Assembly: GCF_003597395.2 (NCBI RefSeq)
Contig: NC_133772.1
Coordinates: forward strand, 143,906,376 to 143,970,375
Reading direction: 5' to 3'
DNA: 64,000 bases
Source: Chelonoidis abingdonii
Taxonomy: Eukaryota > Chordata > Testudines > Testudinidae
This document shows positions 1-11,462 of the stretch, piece by piece. The notes under the pieces were generated by a model. The model was not told the DNA's origin, did not search any database, and saw nothing but the letters and a program-made list of their open reading frames with translations. The position numbers and the translations under genes are program-made. Within the stretch, counting starts at the first letter, position 1. Each line of letters starts with the position of its first letter.

Positions 1-645
1 CCACAAGCTACATATGAGTCAACAGTGTGGTGCTGTTGCAAAAAAAGGAAACATGATTCTGGGATGCATTAACAGGTGTGTTGCGAGCAAGACACGAGAA
101 GTCATTCTTCCACTCTACTCTGTGCTGGTTAGGCCTCAACTGGAGTATTGTGTCCACTTCTGGGCACCACATTCCAAGAAAGATGTGGAGAAATTGGAGA
201 GAGTCCCTAGAAGAGCAACAAGAATGATTAAAGCTCTAGAGAACATGACCTATAAAAGAATTGGGTTTGTTTAGTTTGGAAAAGAGAAGACTGAGAGGGG
301 ACATGATAGCAGTTTTCAGGTATCTAAAAGGGTGTCATAAGGATGAGGAAGAAAACTTGTTCATCTTAGCCTCCAAGGATAGAACAAGAAGTAATAGGCT
401 TAAACTGCAGCAAGGGAGGTTTAGGTTGGACATTAGGAAAAAGTTCCTAACAGTCAAGGTGGTTAAACAGTGGAATAAATTGCTTAGGGAGGCTGTGGAA
501 TCTCCATTTCTGGAGATATTTAAGAGTAGGTTAGATAAATGTCTATCTGGGATGGTCTAGACAGTATTTGGTCCTGCCATGAGGGCAGGGAACTGGACTC
601 GATGACCTTTTAAGGTCCCTTCCAATCCTAGAATCTATGAATTTT
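1..645 (+). mobile_element. CR1 LINE, 3' end of ORF2 plus tail (truncated by window edge)
   Basis: This is the end of a CR1 non-LTR retrotransposon. A frame from 14 to 274 carries the conserved post-RT region, including LYSVLVRPQLEYCVHFWAP and a [12 protein letters not shown] block. A one-frame shift moves the reading to 261-560, which holds the CR1 C-terminus (KQWNKLLREAVESP, then a short tail ending at a TAG at 558-560). After the stop comes the CR1 3' UTR, with aactggactcgatgacc and a tail resembling aatctatga near 632-640. The upstream RT and endonuclease lie outside the window. The frameshift makes it inactive. Family recognition comes from the protein motifs; the subfamily is not assigned. 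Confidence 0.93.
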
Positions 646-1064
646 GCACATTAACTGAATTCCAATTTCCATCCAAACAGAGCTTGACACGAATAAAAAG
701 TAAAAAAAAAAAAACTAATAATCATCTAGCAAACAACAAATGCATTATTCACCATTTTCTAACATGATAAAAAAGGTAAAAATTAAGAACCTGCATAAGC
801 ACAAGTTAAGCTATATAATCCCTTATGTAAATAGGTATATTGTGTATCCTCTTGGCTAGCTAGAAGAACCATCAAATGTAGTGTAAAGGCCATATTTAGT
901 AACCAATATATTTTAATTGGTACCAACCAATGAGAATCAACTTTTCTTTATGAAAATAACTAAGAAGAATAAATATAAAACACAATTAAAAATTAATTAC
1001 AGGTTTCCTATTGGCTGATTTAAATTAATATAAAAAACAGTTACTTAAATCACTTTGATTTACA
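646..1064. other. AT-rich unassigned DNA
   Basis: AT-rich sequence with a short A run near 702-714. I see no frame, terminal repeat or known repeat motif in it. Confidence 0.5.
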
Positions 1065-1075
1065 TCACTCCATCC

Positions 1076-1200
1076 TGAGAAAAGGTGCCAGGAGATGGAG
1101 CTCAAGAATATGTAGCACAGTTCTTGTGGTTTGCAGAAGAAATAAAACGTCTAGTTGTGCATAGCAAACAGTTTCTTGTGTGCAGTTCCTTACATCAGCT
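1076..1200. repeat. Diverged repeat shared with 36062-36185
   Basis: The blocks ggtgccaggagatggagctc and ggtaccagcagatggtgctc start two ~110-bp stretches that stay alignable: both then read like agaatatgtagcacag / agaacatgcagcgtag and end near gcaaacagtttcttg / gcaaagagtttccttg. Both are also open on the minus strand with similar peptides (ILELHLLAPFL against VLEHHLLVPYL). This is an unnamed interspersed repeat; orientation is unknown. Confidence 0.5.
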
Positions 1201-1372
1201 GTATCTCCAGGGAGGTTGATTTCCAGCATCAGCACAGATGTTAACAAAGTTTCTCCTTCCTCTTTTTTAGGTTTTCCCTTAGCACCCGTTGGAATTCCTA
1301 CAACTTTTAACACTCTTTTAATTTGACTCATTCTCTGTGCTCCCAGATCTTCTGAGCAATGTTACTTTACAG

Positions 1373-1822
1373 CAGTGGTCCCCAACCTTTTTGTCTGGCA
1401 TGGTGCACCCACCAAAATGCCGCCGAATTTTGGCACCAATGCCTCTCGATGACTCTGCTTGCTGTCAACAAGCGACGTCATCGAGAGGCATCCCCACTGA
1501 AATTCGGGAGCAATGCCTCTCAATGACGTCACTTGTCAATGGCAAGCGGTGTCACTGAGAGGCATCCCTGCTGAAATTTGGGAGCGACATCTCTCGATGA
1601 CGTCACTTATCGACGACAAGTGACATCATCGAGAGGCATCTCCGCTGAAATTCGGGGGCGACGCCTCTCGATGACATCACTTGTCGGTGACAAGCGTCGT
1701 CATCGAGAGGCGTCCCCGCCAAAATGCCGTTGAAAATCGGCGGAATTTCGGTGGGTGCTCTCTGGGGTCCAGGATGCAGGCACATTAAGATGCCTCCGCG
1801 GGCACCACGTTGGGGACCACTG
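1373..1822. mobile_element. Non-autonomous hAT element (MITE) with TSD
   Basis: The element opens with cagtggtccccaacc and closes with ggttggggaccactg-like sequence (the last bases are gttggggaccactg), which are inverted repeats. It is flanked by 8-bp duplications ctttacag (1365-1372) and ctttagag (1823-1830), matching at 7 of 8 positions as expected for an aged hAT insertion. It has no transposase frame, so it depended on one supplied in trans. The interior is filled by tandem palindromic units described separately. Confidence 0.88.
1438..1735. repeat. Four ~74-bp tandem units, each palindromic
   Basis: Inside the hAT MITE, four units begin near 1441, 1514, 1589 and 1664. Each starts like gcctctcgatgacgtcactt and ends with its inverted counterpart (cgtcatcgagaggc), followed by a short spacer resembling gaaattcgggagc. 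Arms of ~20 bases around a loop of ~10 would let each unit extrude a hairpin. The units differ by scattered substitutions, so the array is not recent. Confidence 0.85.
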
Positions 1823-2189
1823 CTTTAGAGCTTCAAATTTTACTGAGGGATTCATGGACATTTTTTTTGACAATATTGTTTTTTCTTTGAATGTCAACAA
1901 AATGTACATTATTTTCCAGTGGAGGCTTCCTGCCTGTCAGATTATCTGTTTTAGCTGCTGAAGATTCAACAGCAGTAAATAAAGAGCCAAGAGAATTGCA
2001 TTCCTCTGGGACGTTCCAAATCACAAAGCCCAGAGTCAGGGACAAAACATTCTCAGTTGGGGGATCCGGGTCTGCACCTTTCCTAGGAGATAACATGAAT
2101 CCAGTCTGACCACCCTCAGGAAGCACTTCAAAAACCTCCTCTTTGATAAAGCTTTCCCATAATAACCAAAACAATATTCAACACATCAG

Positions 2190-2813
2190 TCATGTCTCTC
2201 TTTCTCCAGCTTTATCCCAGGTTGGGGTAGGTATTTATCCAAAACACTTATCTCACCTAGAGTTTCCTGTAAGGAAGAGGAGCCAGAGTCTGAACTAGGG
2301 ACCTCACTATGGCCAATCTATTTTACACAGAAGTCACTCAAGATACTATGGTGGGAGTACAAAACAGTGCAGACAGATTAATAGAGAGGCAGAATCTGAC
2401 AAGTTTCTCCAGGAGATTCATTCTCTTATAGTACGACTGGGGCTAATGGGCTGTGCTCATTTGGAAATACAGGGAATCTTGAACAACAGATCCCCCAAAC
2501 CTCAGATCTTTTTTCGGGCAGGTGCTATAATGGGGCAGGCTCTTTCTTTTAATTTTTCCGCTGTGTCATTAATGAGTCTAACTCCTGCTGAAGTTAATGA
2601 CAATCTTTCTAATGAGCCCAACAGGAGTGAGATTGTGCACAGAAACTCTGACATGAAGGCACATGCGTCTACACCCCAGTTCCAAGAACCTGTATGCTGC
2701 ATGTCAATAGCGCTCTGTGCCTCTCAGAACTCCTTTGCCAGTAGGAGCTTTTGCCATTCTCCATTCACCAAGGGTACTTCTGGGCTTCCTTCTCCTATTC
2801 TGATGCCCTACTC
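2190..2813. other. Unassigned DNA
   Basis: No repeat or domain recognised. A 123-codon plus-strand open stretch at 2446-2817 has no recognisable motif and overlaps a minus-strand open stretch, so I do not call it a gene. Confidence 0.4.
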
Positions 2814-2886
2814 ATAAGAACATAAGAACAGCCGTATCGGGTCAGACCAAAGGTCCATCTAGCCCAGTATCTTTCTACCGACAGTG
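2814..2886 (-). mobile_element. LINE 3' tail fragment (ttcttatgttctt type)
   Basis: Read on the minus strand it ends ggtctgacccgatacggctg then ttcttatgttcttatg, the terminus of an abundant CR1/L2-clade LINE group. The same terminus occurs at 22838-22912 and, with more upstream sequence, at 30664-30903. Only the last ~70 bases are present here. It abuts the left end of the long duplication. Confidence 0.75.
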
Positions 2887-3097
2887 AGTAAGTGTGTTCC
2901 ACAATCCCTTCGCAAGGAAGAAGCTTATGACATATTGGAAGGAACTGATAGGAAACAGAAGGCAGCAGAAAACACACAAACTGCATAACAGAGTAAGTGA
3001 AGAAACATGAATCTGCTCAATGAACGGAATCATTAGCTAACAAATAGTCTTACTCTGCAAGAATGGAAGAGGACACAGAGAGATAATGATCAGTTAG

Positions 3098-3279
3098 ACA
3101 GGTAGAGGAGGAGATATCGTCAGTGTTTGATCATGGCCTGCTAAATCCACCAGTTAGTAAATTCAATCACAAGGGGGACATTTAGTATCTAGGCAAAAAA
3201 TCTGTCTGGGATGTCCTGTTTGAGAGGAGTTGAACTAGATGACCTTCCTGAGTCCTTTCTAACTCTGTCTTCTTAATGA
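3098..3279 (+). mobile_element. tRNA-derived SINE with CR1-type tail (copy 1 version)
   Basis: Noisy counterpart of the SINE at 14017-14200. The pol III A box region is blurred to atatcgtcagtg, where copy 2 reads atagctcagtgg. The tail still reads gttgaactagatgacc and ends near tcttcttaatgag. Confidence 0.75.
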
Positions 3280-4454
3280 GACTCTTTGCTTACGATACCT
3301 AGTTGCAAGACAGGGAAATACCAATTCAACAACAAGCTTAATATGATTTCTTTTCAAAAACAGAAACATGAACTTCGGAAAATAATTATCATCCACACAC
3401 GCATAATCTAAAATCATAGAACGCACTAGGAAGAAAGGATGGGAGCAATTTAAATTCATCGTGGTACACTTATTTTTTCCTATTAGTTTCTGGAAATTCC
3501 ACCGGATTATTCTCTTCGTTACTGCCTCTTGCCATAGACATAAAAACATTCGGATTCGAAAAAAGGCAAAAAAAGATACTGTAATTGAACTTGAGAGTGT
3601 CAAATTTACCACTCAATAAAGTCAAAAAAGGTGTCATTCAAGAATATTCCCACAAATGGATGATTGTAGAAATGTCTTGATAAGTCCAGCATTGTGTCTA
3701 CAAATGGAATTATGCTTTCAAACAGCAATTTGTTGGAGCGCAGTTTTCTGTGTTGTAACAGAGAGGAACATCTAGTTCGACAATAAAGCCCTAAAAAAGT
3801 GCCCTAATTTAGTTAGACAACTATAATTTCACTGGCTTTGTGATCTAAGATGTAGTACCTATAGAATTTGCATCATACATGTTAGTTGGCTCATTATGAA
3901 GCATCTGTTTACTCCAATGTTAACTCAATTACTTTCTAGTAGAATATCCTGATTATACAAATATGTAAATCAGAATTTGCTCAAGATTTTACATTCTGCA
4001 AGAGGCTTTGGGAAATCTATGCAAATCAAGAAGAACTTGACTGAAGCCAATAGAAGCTAACTTAGTTGAACCTTAATTTAAATGAGAAGAAATAATTCCT
4101 GAGTTAGAAAATTGATCCAAATGGCTTGAGCAGAAATGTATATCTTTCGTCATTTTTGCGTTTGACATGTCAAGTAAATATGAAGACAGCATATCATTCA
4201 TGCAGCCTTGGAATGAGCTGGTCCAATCCACGAAGCGCTCTCAGGACAATTGGGTCGACAAAATGATGTAGAGTTATGTATCAGATGCAAAACAGATACA
4301 ATGACCAGTATATACCTGAAATTGCCCTGTTTAGCTATTTAACGTGTTCTTACTTGTAAGCTGAAATGGGAAATATTTTACAAAGTTTCCACTGAAAATT
4401 TTTCCTTTTATTCTGTCAAAAATTCTAAAATTAGGATCCAAAAAATGAGGTATA

Positions 4455-5235
4455 TAACCAGCAGTTCATCTGGGGTCCGTGAGCCTTCCGGGGCACGGCC
4501 TGCGGCTGAAACCCCAGTGCACCGAGCCATGGAATGGAGATGAATGCAGTCACCGAGCTGAAGTGGCATACCCTCCTCCCCACCAGGCCAGGAGCAAGCT
4601 TGGAGCCGAAGGAGCGTTTCCCCCCACCCAAAAGCCAGGAGCAGCATTCAAAAGCTGAAGAATGGGGGAAGGACTACTCAGTTAGTTTGTAGCACTGCCT
4701 GCTGAACCCTAGGTGTGAATCAATCCTTGAGAGCCATGAGGATCATGGGGCAAAAATATTGTCTCGGGATTGGTCTGACTTGAGCAGAGGATGACAGGAT
4801 ATTCCTGAGTCCTTCCACCCTAAATAAGTCTATGTTCACAAGCTAGTCCCAGACACTCAGACCCTGCTGCAAACTGGACCCCTGTCCCCTACACAGCCCT
4901 ACACTCCCTGCCTCACACAGCCCTAGCTACCCCTTCCTGTACTTGATTACCCCTGCCACATACAAGACCCAGCTCTCCCTTTGAAGTTATATTTTGGTTG
5001 CATCCCCATAGCAGACAGGTTGGTGCGCTCCCAAGTGAGTCGGGTGGAGGTGGTTGCAACTCCTGGACCCCGATTTGCAGAGACCACTCGAGTCTGCCAG
5101 CCTCTTGCCCTTTCTCCCCCAAAAAGTAAACCTAGGCCAAGGGTATCACCCCAGCCCAGACACCCAATTCCCACCCGCTGGGCTCAGTTTTTACAGATTT
5201 GGGGGGTGAGCAAGGAATAAGGTGAGACCGCTACA
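4455..5235. mobile_element. hAT-like non-autonomous element, copy 1 version, with nested SINE
   Basis: Starts accagcagttcatctgggg and ends near gcaaggaataaggtgagacc, mirroring 15398-16240. It contains the noisy version of a tRNA-derived SINE at about 4657-4840 (aaggactactcagttag where copy 2 has agggatagctcagtag). Overlapping open stretches here result from GC-rich composition and are not genes. Confidence 0.6.
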
Positions 5236-8200
5236 CAGGATGTGAAGAGTGGTCAAACAGTATAATGCTTCACAGTTATTACACCTCACTATCTTAGCAT
5301 TCAGGCCAACTGACCTATGTAAAGCGGTAAAGAACACCAAATGAGATAATTGAGGGGTTAATGCCTGAACACGGGTACTGTATTGGCCCGCAAATCGCAA
5401 ACTGGCTAAGTATGCATATTTTACGCATACCTGAATGCAATTAGTGCATTACTGAACGATATCATTGACACTCGTTCTGTGTGCTACACTGTAGGCAATA
5501 TGAAGTCTATGACTTATTTGTTACTGCGAATTTTCTTCCAGCCACTTTATGATTGATCATCCAAACAATGGCAAGAGCTATTTTGGTGCTTTCAGTGCTG
5601 TGATGTGAACCCAATTCAGCACTTTCATACAACACATGATTCATGGTAATCGGAATCATTCTAGAATTTTGCAAAATACACTATCCGTAGATAACTTAAA
5701 CAATACACCGTTTTTCTCTCTCCTTCTTTCATTCTGGTTAATAAAAAGAAATGCAACAAACCAACCCACATAGACCTGTGTGATAAACAAATTTAAGACA
5801 GAACTGAAATTAACAAAGCACGAATCGAATATACGAGTGATGGTCTTAGCCACACCACATTTTTCTGAGTCATAAATTTAACCAATTGATGCAATAAATC
5901 AATGGGTACGCTCACACTCATTCCTATGAGCAGTTCCCACAAGAGTCCATTTTAGTGCAATAGGCTGCTCACCAGAGTGAAATAATCCCAAAAGTGCTTT
6001 CATGAGAAGAATAGCTCAAGATTACTTAGGACAACGGGAGTTAACCGTTGCTCTGGACCATAACTTCACTTTCCTTTACCTTTGGGGTGTAATCTCGCAG
6101 ATGTTGTGTTTTACATGTTCTAAGTGTTTATAACACAATGACAGAAACAGATGTGGGCCAAACAGATGGACAAATCGCTCTTACGCATTCGAAAGAAGGC
6201 TGAATGAGGTTGAGCGGCCTGTTGGGTAATACCGTGCCGGAACTGTCTCAGACTGTGGAGCTACCAGACAGTGAGCAGAGCTATCACCATTATACATGTA
6301 TGTGGGCGAGACTTGACAGCGCTTTGTCCTCTCTCATTCATGAGTAACGCTACAGTAGCCTACGGGTGTTGTGATATAGGGCAGCTGCCATTATTTACTC
6401 AGATCAAGAGAAGAGGAGACATGTGCCCTGATAGTCTCAGGTACCGTTCCCCAGGCGCTCTCCCGTGTGCAGCTCTGTCTTAAGCGCAGCGAGCACTTCC
6501 TTACCTTGGGAGAGAACTTCACATGTCTCATGTTGCATCTGCTTTCTAAAGCATAGTGGGCGAAGCCCCTTTCTTGAGCGCATGTAGAGCCCAGCTTGCT
6601 TCCAAGACGGGCTGCGTGCTCTGCCACACTACCTGAGCTGCGGAGCACAAGGCGGCTTGCCAGACTGGTGGCAGCCTTTGCATCAGTACTGTTATCATGC
6701 TTCTGCGTACGGTCTGCACGGTGCGGTGCGGTTGTCAGGCCGTTCAGGAGGTTTCACTCAGAACAAATTTCCCCCCTCTTGCTCCCAGTGCGACAAGCTG
6801 TTCACTTCCTTTGAGAGGCTCAGACAACATCTTAACAGACAGAAACCCTGCCACCCTCACCTCCACTGAACTCCTTGGACAGTACAGCTTGGAAGGGACC
6901 CTGTTTAACAACCCCCCTGCTAGGAAGGCCTTCCTCCGGGTGCACGTCAGTCTGCAAGGGGGGACATGCGTACTTATGGTGAGGACACGAATGCAGGGAC
7001 ATGCAGTGCGAACCAGTGAGGCTAGAGAGGCAACTTGAAGACACTACACGTACTGCGGAGTCATGCTTATGCTACAGCTCCCAAAAGCCGCTGTGTCGAC
7101 GGCCTCCACTTAGCTGCTTTAAGGTACATGGTCTAGTCTTCTGGAAAAAGACAAACAAAAAAAAACCAATCAACCATAGAACAACCTTTGTCTTTAGGAA
7201 TCCAACGTGCAAAGCAGAAGGTCATTGGCCTGGAGCAGCAACCACACCATGAGAAGCTCATAGCGACCTGTGACACGTCAGGTTAAACAAACCGCTGAGC
7301 CCGCAGGCATCCATACAAACAAGCGGCTCATTCGTCCCAAGTTGTGGAACACTGCACAGTCACGTCTATGGTTTCATCATTTTTAATTGAAAAACTTAAG
7401 AGGTATTAAACATACCAGTGTTCAAGAAAGCAGAGGGGCAATCTTCTTCTATCCAACATGATGACACTCATACCCTTAGCATGACTGCCTACCCATACTC
7501 TTGCCATATCACAGCCTTCTCATCATCATCACTACAACCTATCGGAGTAGTGGGAGTTGCAGTTCGCGTGCTTGGAAACCACACAGCTGGAAGTCGTATC
7601 TGCAGTAGTTGTTGGGAACGATTGCCTTAAGATTTAATGAAGGTTTATCATTTAAACCAAAGCTCGCAAGAAAATTGTCCAAGAGAAGGCAACAAATGAC
7701 AGAAATAAAGAATGAAATACATTAACCATTCTGGGATAGGACGTGAATCTGATTATGGAGTGTTCAAAGAGACGACTCTCTCAGTGGTTTCTTGCCCGTT
7801 CTCTTGGTTTACTCCAGCGTATGCCGCCTTACAGCATATTCCATCTCAGTTCTTGTGCTGTCAGCTACTAAGCTCTTAATCACAGCTTGATAGCGATAAA
7901 GTTTTTCTTCTGTGAGCCTCTTCAGAGAAAGATTATATGAGAGCGTGCAAGCTCTGTCTTGATGAAGGATGGCATTTTTAGGCATACATTAAATTCCAAT
8001 CCTAAATGATACTTAATAATCAGTTTACAAATGCAAGCTTTCCTTAGTCCTTAGAACATCTAAAGACTTTCTATTTCTGACCTCTCAAATATGAATTGCT
8101 CAGGGGTACCCATGGCTGAACCAGAGAGGTCAAGGAATGTTATGAAGAACCTCAACCCAATAAGTTGTTTAAACACTCTTAGATAAAATGAATTACTGTT

Positions 8201-8865
8201 TCGCAGGCGGTCCACAGGTGGGGTATCCTGAGATAGAATAGCATATCACAGGGAGATCTTATGATATAACAAAAATAGGGACCAAAACGTAGATTAGTCA
8301 TTGACGTTGCTTGCATGAAGTCAGGGATCTGGCTCATTCAAAGTAGCGCGGCACAAATAACTCCTCATACATACTTTTAGAGTAAATTCAACCAAGAGGC
8401 TCAGGACCTGGATATTTGAAATCCTGATATGAAATCCTCAGCAGCAAAACTCCACTGAGTAGGGATCTATCCCCATACTGGCGTAGCTCATTTCATGGTC
8501 ATGTATATGATATACATTCAATTGGCATTAATCATAGTGGAAGTGACGTACATTAATGCTGCAAATCGCTTGCTTTCGTTGACTCCTAGGCAGCAGTCTC
8601 ACCTGCGGTTGGACCTAAAGTGGGTCACCAGAGCGTTTAGACTGCTTGGGCCCTAGACGCTGAAGCTGAGGCCCACCATCCAGGGCTGAAGCTAGACACA
8701 CGTCGCGCCAACGCCACAATAAAGGCTCCCACAGCGGAACTCCTGCAGGATAACAGCGGATCAGACCTCTAAAACAGCGTGTGTTGACCGATGAGGCTTT
8801 GCTGTGCGTGTAGAGAGCCATGTAGGTATAGTACCCTGGGACAGCATTCCAAGTGTCAGTCTAAC
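5236..8865. other. Copy 1 counterpart of 16241-20260; no gene
   Basis: No intact frame. The GC-rich part (6400-7350) parallels 17500-18640, including a hAT-type right end near 7215-7345 (cccaagttgtggaacactgc). A peptide resembling a C2H2 finger near 6780-6850 is absent from the cleaner copy and is therefore not called. Confidence 0.5.
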
Positions 8866-8867
8866 AC

Positions 8868-9275
8868 AAAAATGATTAGGGGCTGAAAACATGGACTTTA
8901 TGAGGAGAGGCTGAGGAGTGGATTATTTAGTCGCAGATGAGAAGAATGGGGATTTGAAGCTGCTTTCACATACCTAAAAGGGTTCCAAAGGAAATGGATC
9001 GACGGCGTTCTCAGTGTAGGAACAAACAAGGAGCAATAATCTGCAAGTGCAGTGGAGGAGGTTTAGTTAGAATGGAAAAAACTTTCACTAAGGAGGGTGG
9101 TAAGCACTGGCATGGTGGTGCTAGAACTTCCATCCTTACGAGGTTTTATAAGTCATGCTTGCAATCCTGGTCGGAATGACTTATGCTTACATGGCCGTGG
9201 CTTTATGAGCAGAGGGGTTGGACTGAATTGACTTTCCTGAGGTCCTTTCCACCCTGATGTTCTATGATTCTAAAG
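8868..9275 (+). mobile_element. CR1 LINE 3' end, copy 1 version
   Basis: Same insertion as 20262-20683. The frame is broken many times by one-base losses (for example gaatggggatttg where copy 2 has gaatgagggggtttttg), but the tail gttggactgaattgacttt and gatgttctatgattcta are plain. The contrast with copy 2 is the best internal measure of the error load in copy 1. Confidence 0.85.
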
Positions 9276-10464
9276 CAGTGCCTCACCCAGCTATTGTCAT
9301 TGCTCACGTGGTGAGCAGTAATCTGACACTTCTACAAGCTGCTACTAAATGCAGCTTCTACCCTAAGAATCATTTTTATTAAGAGATTGATTTAAATTAG
9401 CGTTCCTAAAGGGAACATACATCATGAGATAGCTTATGTAATTTTATCTTGAACAGATAATCCCAATTTCAGACAGCTAAAATATTTGGGCGAAGTGCAG
9501 CTCTGTAGGTAACTACTTGGTGATAAATATGGAGCACAATGATAAATAGAAGCGGCTAAACCAGTTGCTCAGGAAGAGTTATTTTGAGAATACCATTCCA
9601 TGCTTCGTGGAGTTTATATTGATCACAGTAATATATTCTAAACTATACATTTACATAAGTTGGAACCTAAAGTCAACAGCAGCTCTCCAAATGTAATTAT
9701 ATTTTGTCTGAGTTACCAAAGATGTCTGCCTGATTATGAATGCTTTTTCTTATATTATAGAGTTGCTCATAATTCTTAAACAAACCAGCTTCTTTCATTC
9801 TATAATTGCTTAAAATCCTAGTGTACCAAGTTCATTTTTTAAAAAATCCAGGTGGGATAAAATTAATTGACAAATCCAATTTATTGCGATCAAGCAGAGT
9901 CCAGTATGGTTAATTATTGCTCTTCATGTGGAGGGGATAAGTTTTATCTGTTAGAGCTAACAATTTGTTATGAATTGCCTTATTTAATCAAAACACGAGT
10001 TGACAAAAACAAAAGTGAAAAATCTTAATTGTCTACAATATATCCCCTTTATGCCAGTGTAGATGTGCTACAGACAAAGTGTTTTACAGAAACGGTACAG
10101 GACTGGAATAGATTGCAGTACTGGTAGCGCTTTAAAGGCTTGCAGCAGAACTAGGCATTGATGTAGAAATGTAACAAGTAATAGATGATTAATATGATGT
10201 ACTTCTTCATATGCAGAGAAGTAAGACCCTGGGATGGTCAGTTGTAATTCTGATTCTTCTTTCCTATGATGGCAGTCCCATAATATGCATGGAGCTAAAA
10301 TGTAGGTCAATTGAAAATAATTGTATGTTGTTACGTATTTGGAACTTAATTCAAGGATCCAAGTTATTTTAACGGATATTGTTGAGGCCTAACAATGCCA
10401 CGTGAAGACATACTTTTAAGAGAATAGAATTGAGGCACAGACAATGCACGTCAAAGTACTCAAT
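9276..10464. other. Copy 1 counterpart of 20684-21951; no gene
   Basis: AT-rich unassigned DNA. It includes the weak MIR-like stretch near 10390-10460 that parallels 21845-21950. No frame stands out. Confidence 0.4.
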
Positions 10465-10715
10465 GAGGCACTTGTCACTACGTAGAACATACTCTGTACT
10501 GTATCCATAAAATCCACTCGGATTGTGGTACGGAAAGGGGTCGTAACTGTTGTATTGTTGTAGTGTGAAAGAACTATAACTATACTGTACAAAGCACTCT
10601 TTTTGCCTAATTAAGAAGTGGTGTAGAATATAATTATGTATAAAACATTTTGCTGTTAAAAAAAGACAAACAAACTCTAACTGGGAATCGAGTATAAACC
10701 GTGGCAGAAAAAACT
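10465..10715. mobile_element. Palindromic MITE, copy 1 version
   Basis: Noisy counterpart of the MITE at 21952-22213. The start gcacttgtcactacgtagaa corresponds to gccttgtctacactagaaca in copy 2. Confidence 0.55.
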
Positions 10716-11284
10716 GTTGTCTTAGATGATTATAGTTCGAGCGACGGAAGTGGATCCAAAAATCTTGACTCCAGGCCTCCGAAAATCCTTTCTCTCCCTA
10801 CAAAAAATCACATTTGTTTCCAGATGGTAAGTGATTGTCTCTAACCTTCTGCATAGTACCATCCTAACGTTAGAATTTCCCTAGGAAACGAGCTTCATGT
10901 AAGATACACTGTTAGTGAAACAGGATTAATTGTAAGCTGAGAAAATAGGCTATGGGTATTTACACATTATTTCAACAAACACAGTGTTGGATAAAACAGA
11001 GGAGATGTATCAATATTGTTAACCATTAATATTGAAGTGATTACACAGAGCTTAATGAGAGAAGAGATAGCTACATGGAACTCGTTATAACTGTATCTGC
11101 AATAAGTTTTCGGATTACTAATATTTTTCATGTACATGATTCTACCTTCTCTTTTAGGACAATGTCAGAACGTTTAATTAAATACTCAGTTAAGTATGGA
11201 AGCTTATTTCATACTCTCTGTGAGCAGTGACCCAACACATTACTGGGAGTTAAACCTATGGTTTTTCTGCTCTAAAACATGTTA

Positions 11285-11462
11285 ACTATTGTTTTGACTA
11301 ATTTGCCTGGTACCGACGTTAGACTTACCGGTCTGTAATTGCCGGGATCACCTCTAGAGCCCTTTTTAAATATTGCTGTTACATTAGCTAACTTCCAGTC
11401 ATTGGGTACTGAAGCTGATTTAAAGGACAGGTTACAAACCTTAGTTAATAGTTAATAGTCAC
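11285..11462 (-). mobile_element. CR1 LINE RT fragment
   Basis: Translated on the minus strand it gives the CR1 reverse-transcriptase N-terminal block: SVPNDWKLANVTAIFKKG, then DPGNYRPVSLTSVPGKLVK. Only ~60 codons remain, with no tail. The fragment begins exactly where copy 1 of the long duplication loses its match to copy 2. Unlike copy 1 it shows no excess of one-base losses, so base quality seems to change at this junction. Confidence 0.88.

Larger units (their letters stand above)
1065..2174 (-). other. Two open stretches split by a hAT MITE; possible decayed coding sequence
   Basis: On the minus strand an open stretch runs 2174-1833 and another 1331-1065, separated by the hAT MITE at 1373-1822. 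If the MITE and one target duplication are ignored, the frame that reads NPSVKFEALK just before the insertion continues through one TAA into SEDLGAQR and then MSQIKRVLKV. That phase continuity is suggestive, but there is also a frame change near 1860 and I recognise no protein family. The last ~100 bases are an interspersed repeat found again near 36.1 kb, and the plus strand near 2112-2157 has a LINE-like C-terminal flavour (KNLLFDKAFP). It may be an old pseudogene, part of a mobile element, or chance. Confidence 0.2.
2894..11285. repeat. Long duplicated segment, copy 1 (deletion-rich)
   Basis: Colinear with 13784-22840 from end to end. Shared landmarks include gttccacaatccctt (2900 / 13788), acattctgcaagaggctttg (near 3990 / 14900), the hAT-like start (4456 / 15398), the CR1 end (8890 / 20268) and the last shared block aacctatggttttt (11258 / 22808). 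The offset between the copies rises steadily from about 10,890 to 11,550, so this copy is shorter by about 660 bases, spread evenly. Most losses are single bases, often in homopolymers: ccggggcacggcc at 4488 against ccgggggggg cacggggccc at 15431. That is the error signature of unpolished long reads rather than of neutral evolution. Confidence 0.9.

Noticed and set aside
1438..1735. CRISPR-like array of spaced palindromic repeats
   Set aside because: The unit-to-unit spacers are themselves conserved, the repeats are long and diverged, and the array sits within hAT terminal repeats in eukaryotic DNA.
6657..6869. Peptide resembling a C2H2 zinc finger (CSQCDKLFTSFERLRQHLN)
   Set aside because: The finger pattern appears only in the error-rich copy 1. 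The cleaner copy (about 17985-18075) reads a different peptide there without the cysteine pair, so the match is probably created by missing bases.
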